Positions 59,644 to 64,000 of a stretch of 64,000 nt of DNA are shown in pieces. Source of the stretch: Nitrosarchaeum sp. GTDB taxonomy: Archaea > Thermoproteota > Nitrososphaeria > Nitrososphaerales > Nitrosopumilaceae. The notes under the pieces were generated by a model. The model saw only the letters and a program-made list of their open reading frames with translations. It ran no database searches and was not told the origin of the DNA. The stretch's first letter is position 1; each line of letters begins with the position of its first letter. The position numbers and the translations under genes were made by a program. The stretch covers positions 1 through 64,000 of the forward strand of contig JAILWJ010000001.1 of NCBI GenBank assembly GCA_025699025.1, given 5' to 3'.

Positions 59644-60666
59644 ATGACCAGAATAACTCTTTCAATGATCGTTGTTGTAACTTTGATTGCAGGGTTTAGC
59701 TATCAACAGGCATACGGACCGTTGTCAATGCCGGAATTAGATGATAGAAACTACAAGGATACAAAAACCAAAGCAATTCCTGATTGGGTTGATAACATCT
59801 TTCGATGGTATGCGCAAGGACAAATTAAACAAACAGATCTTCTAAATGCACTTACTTTTCTTCTAGATAATGGCTACATGCATATTTCTGATGAAGCATC
59901 TAGGGAAGTACAAGATCTTAAAGAAATAAACAAAAGACTGCATTATGGCATAAGCTTGTCTATTTCTGAAGGTAAGATAAGTGAAGATGAGTTTGAATCT
60001 GTAGCTGGAATTGATGTAGAGCCAGTTCCAGTAGTAATTGGGGTGCCTAATCTGTTAGATGCAAGAAAGGGTGCAAACGAATCCTCATCAAACGACAGAC
60101 CTACTGAGGAGGTTGCATTCTACTATAACAAGATCTCGTTTGCAACAGACATTGTTTCTGATGTCCTTGTAAAAGGCGGAACTACTTTTGCATGGAACGA
60201 AGGGCTTTTGGCATTTTCAAAATATGGAATGTCTGATAGTGTAGCCAATGATTTACAACAAATCGTAGTACTATGTAATAATGCAATTGAGAAAAAATCA
60301 CAAAAGATTGAAGCCGAACTGGAAATGATTGAGCACTGGCTTGCAATTATTGCCCAAAAACAATCAAGCTCTGCCAATAGTGATTCTACATCTGGTAGAA
60401 CTACCGCCGATACTACACAATATTCCCAATCCGATCTTGATTTTATTCAACGAAAACTGTCAAGCATTGATCAGCAGATAAATTCTCTTACTACTGGAAT
60501 CAAAGTCATGGATGACAAACTTCAAACTGTGGGTGATGATGCCCAACTAACTAACATTGATTTGCAAAATGCGCTCCAAAAACAGCAACAAAACCTTCAG
60601 ACAATGTCAGATATATCAAAGACACTTCACGATACGGCGATGAATATTATCCGTAAAATCGGATAA
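59644..60666 (+). CDS. Exported coiled-coil protein with IPxW module
   Basis: The 340-residue protein has a signal peptide (MTRITLSMIVVVTLIAGFSY), one IPxW module (IPDWVDNIFRWYAQGQIKQT, ALTFLLDNGYMHI) and a long helical part ending in heptads (QQINSLTTGIKVMDDKLQTV, LQNALQKQQQNLQTMSDISK). It stops at TAA 60664-60666, while the next 190 bases keep an open frame encoding a membrane segment (60684-60856), so the gene may have lost a C-terminal anchor by frameshift. Confidence 0.78.
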   Translation: MTRITLSMIVVVTLIAGFSYQQAYGPLSMPELDDRNYKDTKTKAIPDWVDNIFRWYAQGQIKQTDLLNALTFLLDNGYMHISDEASREVQDLKEINKRLHYGISLSISEGKISEDEFESVAGIDVEPVPVVIGVPNLLDARKGANESSSNDRPTEEVAFYYNKISFATDIVSDVLVKGGTTFAWNEGLLAFSKYGMSDSVANDLQQIVVLCNNAIEKKSQKIEAELEMIEHWLAIIAQKQSSSANSDSTSGRTTADTTQYSQSDLDFIQRKLSSIDQQINSLTTGIKVMDDKLQTVGDDAQLTNIDLQNALQKQQQNLQTMSDISKTLHDTAMNIIRKIG

Positions 60667-60683
60667 TCTTTTCTTTTTTAACT

Positions 60684-60856
60684 ATGATCTTGATCTTAAA
60701 CTAAATCAATATGCACATCTTAACCGAGAAATCGATAATCCTGCTTATGTTGTTGAAAGTAATGGTTACGCCGTTACATGGTTTGATGCATTGCAAATTT
60801 TGATAATTTTAGGCATTGGAATTGCAGCATTCTTGGTTTACCGGAGGATTGGATAA
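60684..60856 (+). pseudogene. Start-less fragment encoding a membrane segment
   Basis: The +1 frame after the 59644 gene is open without any ATG or GTG and reads YDLDLKLNQYAHLNREIDNP, VVESNGYAVTWF and then the membrane segment LQILIILGIGIAAFLVYRRI, followed by a stop. It looks like a real C-terminus that lost its start. It could be the former C-terminal anchor of the gene before it, or a separate remnant. A 29-codon frame (MKTGISDNYWHYVG) starts at 60856. Nothing else recognisable is seen up to the tRNA. Confidence 0.45.
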
Positions 60857-61187
60857 TGAAAACTGGGATCTCTGATAACTACTGGCACTATGTAGGCACG
60901 TCACACTATATTGGAATTATTCAAATACGAAAAGAACATAACTGATTCAATGACTGACAGACACGCAATATTGTATCATCTCAACATTGATCCTGACAGC
61001 CCAGATGATGACTGTTACTAGTCCTGAATTTTAATTACATGTATGATTGGAGTTTGTAATTGTCTTGTTAGTTTCTGTAAAATATGGATTTGAGCCCATT
61101 GCGGTATCAAAGTTTTAGTTTGATGCCTTGTAAAAACTGCCTAGTTTTGAACCTAGTGTGGCTTCGTATCTTTAGAATCTTAATGTG

Positions 61188-61302
61188 TGCCGGGGGCGAG
61201 TTTCGAACTCGCGACCTCCAGATTATGAGTATTGCCTTAGTTGGAGAACCGTTAGAGTTTACCAATTGAACTGGCACTCTAACCAGGCTGAGCTACCCCG
61301 GC
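61188..61302 (-). tRNA. tRNA with CAU anticodon (elongator Met, possibly Ile2) with a 40-nt intron
   Basis: The exons are 61302-61271 and 61230-61188 on the minus strand, 75 nt together. Acceptor GCCGGGG pairs with CCCCGGC, then discriminator A; no CCA is encoded. After splicing the anticodon stem-loop reads CCAGA-CTCATAA-TCTGG with anticodon CAT. This lacks the G-C triplet of an initiator. The intron (61231-61270) breaks the 5' strand of the anticodon stem after CCAG, not the usual place after position 37. A CAU tRNA could also be tRNA-Ile2 with agmatidine. Confidence 0.88.
61231..61270 (-). other. Non-canonical tRNA intron
   Basis: This 40-base sequence interrupts the tRNA inside the anticodon stem, between its fourth and fifth base pair on the 5' side. 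Removing it restores a complete cloverleaf. Cleavage would need the splicing endonuclease that accepts relaxed bulge-helix-bulge sites. Confidence 0.8.
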
Positions 61303-61351
61303 ATAACAATGGTCTGAAAATTTGGGAAATTAAATGCTACGTATAGAATTT

Positions 61352-63019
61352 TTACTGTTTGGCAATCTCTGCCCAGTTTACTTTTTCATTCTTAACCCAT
61401 AGGAATTTTTTCTGTAGTGCCGAAGTGTACAATTTCTCCCACTCTGCACCTACCTCGTCAGTCCATGACTTGAATACGCGAGGATCGATATAGTTCCTCA
61501 GTGAAGTTCCAAGATTATAGTCTCGCGTCTTCTCAGACAGGTCTATCTGCAACTTTAGTTTCTCGACTCTGTCTTTGTGCCTTTCTTTCTGATTCTTAAT
61601 CTGTTCGTTTAGCGTCTTGATCCTTTTTTGCTTTGTCTTTTTTTGTGCATCTGTCTTTGCATCTGTATTTTCAACTTTTTTTAGCGTTTCCAGAGTCTTT
61701 TCCCATGGTTTCTCCTTTTCTATGTTTTTGAGAGTGTCCCGTTTCTTCTGAAGGGCTTGCTCAAATGTCTTGGGTATTGTTCTTTTGTGGTTGCACATCA
61801 CAGCTGCCTCCAGATTTGCCAGTTTTGCATGATATAGTTTCTCGTTTGAAGTCTTTGCCTTGATGGCCGTGTGTTCTTTGAGGTAGTTTTTTACAACCGT
61901 GGTTGCAAGATATGTTCTGAAAACCTTTGCTGTCAGTCCTTTTACTATGCTGGAGTAATATGCATTTACATGCCTAGATGTAATGTCGTGGAAGATCTCG
62001 TCCTTTGGTTTTTTGTTCTGGATTAATTTTTTTAGGTTTTCTTGGAACTGTTTGTCATCTCCTTCTGCCTTGACTGTTTCTTGCCATCTCACGCTGTCTT
62101 TTCCCAAAAAGTCAAACTCTATTGCATTCTCTGTGATGTTGATGTGCTCCTTCCTCAATGTTGTGGCACCCACCGTGTCTGCCTCGTCGGGATCTTTTTC
62201 GTCTCCTACTCTCATCGCTGTCCTGTATATGAGGTAGCATGCAGTAGCAATCCTGCTTATTTTGGGGTCATTGCTTTTCATGTCTTTTACAATTCGTTCC
62301 TTGATTTTTTCAATCTCTTTTGCAAGTTTTACTGCCTTTTCGTACTTTTCTCTGTCTCTGTCTTGCTTTAGTCCTGCAGTATCTGCCAGCCACACGTACT
62401 TTCTTTTCTGAGTGAGGTGATCAGTCCATCCTGCCAGCCACATCGAGTCTTTGTCATGTACTATCTTGCCCCAGTCTCCCTCAGGTACTTTGGCCTCCTT
62501 TCCAAGATTGAGTGTTACATCTTTTGGTGTAATTCGAGGTTTCCATCGTCCTCGCAGCGGATGATCTCCCCTTCCGATAAATATACCTGGAGGTTCGGCC
62601 ATGTAGTTTCCAACCTCCACCTCTTGGCCGTCCATGATTGCTTTGCCATACTTTTCTTTGAGTTTCTCTCGCAGTTCTTTTCTTTTTGCGGCAATCTTCT
62701 TTTTTTCCTCCTTTGACATCATCTCCTTGAGATCCTTTTCTTTGTCAACTATCTTGTATGCCTGAGAAAAGTCAATGTCCTCATATGAGATGCTCTTAAA
62801 TTTTGATGGCAGGGTTTTTGCAAAATCTGATGTAAAGTTTTTCTGGAAGACTTTGTCTTGCACGTATGGTGTGTCTTTCTTTTTTGCCCACTGATAGACC
62901 ATCTCCTCTTGATCCAGGCTGAGGTCGATACTCTCCCCCTTGATCCTTATCTTGATCCCTTGCTTCTCATAAGCAGGCGGGAACAGTATCCCATTATGTT
63001 GTAGTGTTTTCCATTTCAT
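61352..63019 (-). CDS. DNA topoisomerase IB, eukaryote-type
   Basis: Topoisomerase IB nicks and reseals one DNA strand to relax supercoils. The 555-residue protein has the eukaryotic core: WKTLQHNGILFPPAYE, GIFIGRGDHPLRGRWKPRI, WLAGWTDHLTQKRKYVWLA, YRTAMRVGDEK (catalytic Arg), VMCNHKRTIPKTFE and the C-terminal active site TSLRNYIDPRVFKSW with Tyr in NYIDPR. A long charged coiled linker precedes the active site, as in eukaryotes. Presence of TopoIB among archaea is a hallmark of Thaumarchaeota. Confidence 0.95.
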   Translation of the reverse strand: MKWKTLQHNGILFPPAYEKQGIKIRIKGESIDLSLDQEEMVYQWAKKKDTPYVQDKVFQKNFTSDFAKTLPSKFKSISYEDIDFSQAYKIVDKEKDLKEMMSKEEKKKIAAKRKELREKLKEKYGKAIMDGQEVEVGNYMAEPPGIFIGRGDHPLRGRWKPRITPKDVTLNLGKEAKVPEGDWGKIVHDKDSMWLAGWTDHLTQKRKYVWLADTAGLKQDRDREKYEKAVKLAKEIEKIKERIVKDMKSNDPKISRIATACYLIYRTAMRVGDEKDPDEADTVGATTLRKEHINITENAIEFDFLGKDSVRWQETVKAEGDDKQFQENLKKLIQNKKPKDEIFHDITSRHVNAYYSSIVKGLTAKVFRTYLATTVVKNYLKEHTAIKAKTSNEKLYHAKLANLEAAVMCNHKRTIPKTFEQALQKKRDTLKNIEKEKPWEKTLETLKKVENTDAKTDAQKKTKQKRIKTLNEQIKNQKERHKDRVEKLKLQIDLSEKTRDYNLGTSLRNYIDPRVFKSWTDEVGAEWEKLYTSALQKKFLWVKNEKVNWAEIAKQ

Positions 63020-63095
63020 TTATCATCACTTGAAAATTGCGGACTTTGACAAAAACAGGATTCTATGTGTATATCAAGTTAACGTAGCACTGTTT

Positions 63096-63923
63096 TTAGT
63101 TGGGGAATAGCTCTTTACTCATGTATTTCTCAAATTCCAGGTCTGTTTTCATCTTTTTTGCTTCCATGAACATTGCCGCGTCGGTTCCTACGATGTATCT
63201 TGGAAGCGTCTCTTTGTCGTGAATGGCTTTTAGAACTGCATCTGCTACCTGGAATGGCGGCGTTCCCATCTCTGCCATCATTTTAAGGCCCATTTGAATA
63301 TGATCTGTTAGTTGCTTGTATTTTGGGTCCGATTTTGATTCTGGAATCTTCATGGAATCAAAAAAGTTAGTCTTTACAACTCCCGGTTCTATTAGTGTAG
63401 TCTTGATCCCAAACATTCCCAACTCATATCTGACACACTCGGTAAATCCCTCCAGCGCAAATTTTGTGCTGATATATGCTGGAGATCCTGGCAAACCCAT
63501 TCTTCCAGCGACAGAGCTAATGTTTACTATTGTTCCGGACTTTTGTTTTCTCATGATTGGTGCGACCTCTTGAATAATTCTAACGATGCTAAAGAAATTT
63601 GTCTCAAACTGCTTTCTAAATTCCTCAATTGACACATCTTCGGTGCATCCAAACTGGCCATATCCTGCATTATTCACAAGGACATCTATCCTCCCACATT
63701 CTTTGATAATTTTTTTGATTGCATCTACGATCGATTCTTCCTTGTCTACATCAAGCTCTATGATGTCGATTGCAAGGTTTTCTTTTTTTGAAATTTCTAT
63801 CATCTTTGCACTCTTGCTGGTGTCCCTCATTGATGCAAATGTGTGGTATCCGTCTCTTGCAAGTGCCAATGCCGTCTCAAATCCTATCCCGGACGAACTT
63901 CCAGTTACAAGTGCAATCTTCAT
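63096..63923 (-). CDS. Short-chain dehydrogenase/reductase
   Basis: The 275-residue SDR has the cofactor motif VTGSSSGIGFETALAL (TGxxxGxG), NNAGYG, ISSVAGRMG and catalytic YISTKFALEG (Tyr, Lys), with Ser in NISSVAG. Acidic or basic residues after strand 2 (ASMRDTSKSAKM) suggest NADP preference. The substrate is unknown. The region to the right edge (63924-64000) holds its AT-rich promoter and nothing else recognised. Confidence 0.9.
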   Translation of the reverse strand: MKIALVTGSSSGIGFETALALARDGYHTFASMRDTSKSAKMIEISKKENLAIDIIELDVDKEESIVDAIKKIIKECGRIDVLVNNAGYGQFGCTEDVSIEEFRKQFETNFFSIVRIIQEVAPIMRKQKSGTIVNISSVAGRMGLPGSPAYISTKFALEGFTECVRYELGMFGIKTTLIEPGVVKTNFFDSMKIPESKSDPKYKQLTDHIQMGLKMMAEMGTPPFQVADAVLKAIHDKETLPRYIVGTDAAMFMEAKKMKTDLEFEKYMSKELFPN

Positions 63924-64000
63924 GTTATATGTGATTTTTTGTTATATTTATCCCATTTTGATTAATCATACAAGAGGCCTGTCTCCTTCTGTCGGATCTA

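Overview
The window looks like chromosome of an ammonia-oxidising thaumarchaeon (Nitrososphaerota, probably Nitrosopumilaceae). The grounds are a eukaryote-type topoisomerase IB, Nop5, RadA, ribosomal proteins S30e and L21e, Rpo4 next to DUF655 and KsgA, AT-rich spacers, frequent TATA boxes about 26 nt before start codons (leaderless mRNAs) and many secreted proteins with Fn3, NHL or cupredoxin modules. The identification rests on gene content only.

Layout. 1-5.9 kb holds housekeeping genes: Nop5 with an arginine-rich repeat tail cut by the window edge, pyrD-pyrK, a radical SAM enzyme, S30e and two UPF0060 membrane proteins. 5.9-11.1 kb is a mobile region. A decayed transposase tail, a matrixin protease and an orphan element end are followed by a complete 3,980-bp element (7130-11109) with 67-bp inverted repeats and the 8-bp target duplication CCCAAGCG. 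It encodes a SWIM-domain DDE transposase, a proteasome/HslV-like peptidase, RHH and AbrB regulators and two unknown proteins, and ends just upstream of radA. 11.1-26.4 kb is core: RadA, HAD, RlmN, the rpl21e-rpo4-DUF655-ksgA-hemK operon, an isocitrate/isopropylmalate dehydrogenase, tRNA-Ser, two unusual small proteins, SirB1-like and unknown proteins, a methyltransferase, Usp, ParB, a CPA2 antiporter and Dps.

26.4-39.4 kb looks metal-related: a methionine-rich anchored protein, an HTH-TRASH regulator beside DUF4396, DoxX, secreted proteins, a candidate structured RNA and an iron-type ABC transporter. 39.5-52.5 kb is a dense signalling block. Two membrane-anchored matrixins sit against response regulators and kinases, with a secreted Fn3-cupredoxin protein coupled to one of them, a kinase-like protein with no ATPase domain, a membrane-bound HTH regulator divergent from a small membrane protein that shares its motif, and several RHH proteins. 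52.8-60.7 kb encodes secreted or surface proteins (NHL-Fn3, EF-hand, IPxW modules, a CxITTAAYG protein) and a lysine-rich protein with an RAAKR repeat. 61.2-64 kb has a CAU tRNA with an intron at a non-canonical position, topoisomerase IB and an SDR oxidoreductase.

The best candidates for undescribed biology are the cargo-carrying element with its proteasome-like peptidase and the recurring pairing of membrane matrixins with two-component proteins. No sequence searches were run; functions are read from motifs and context.
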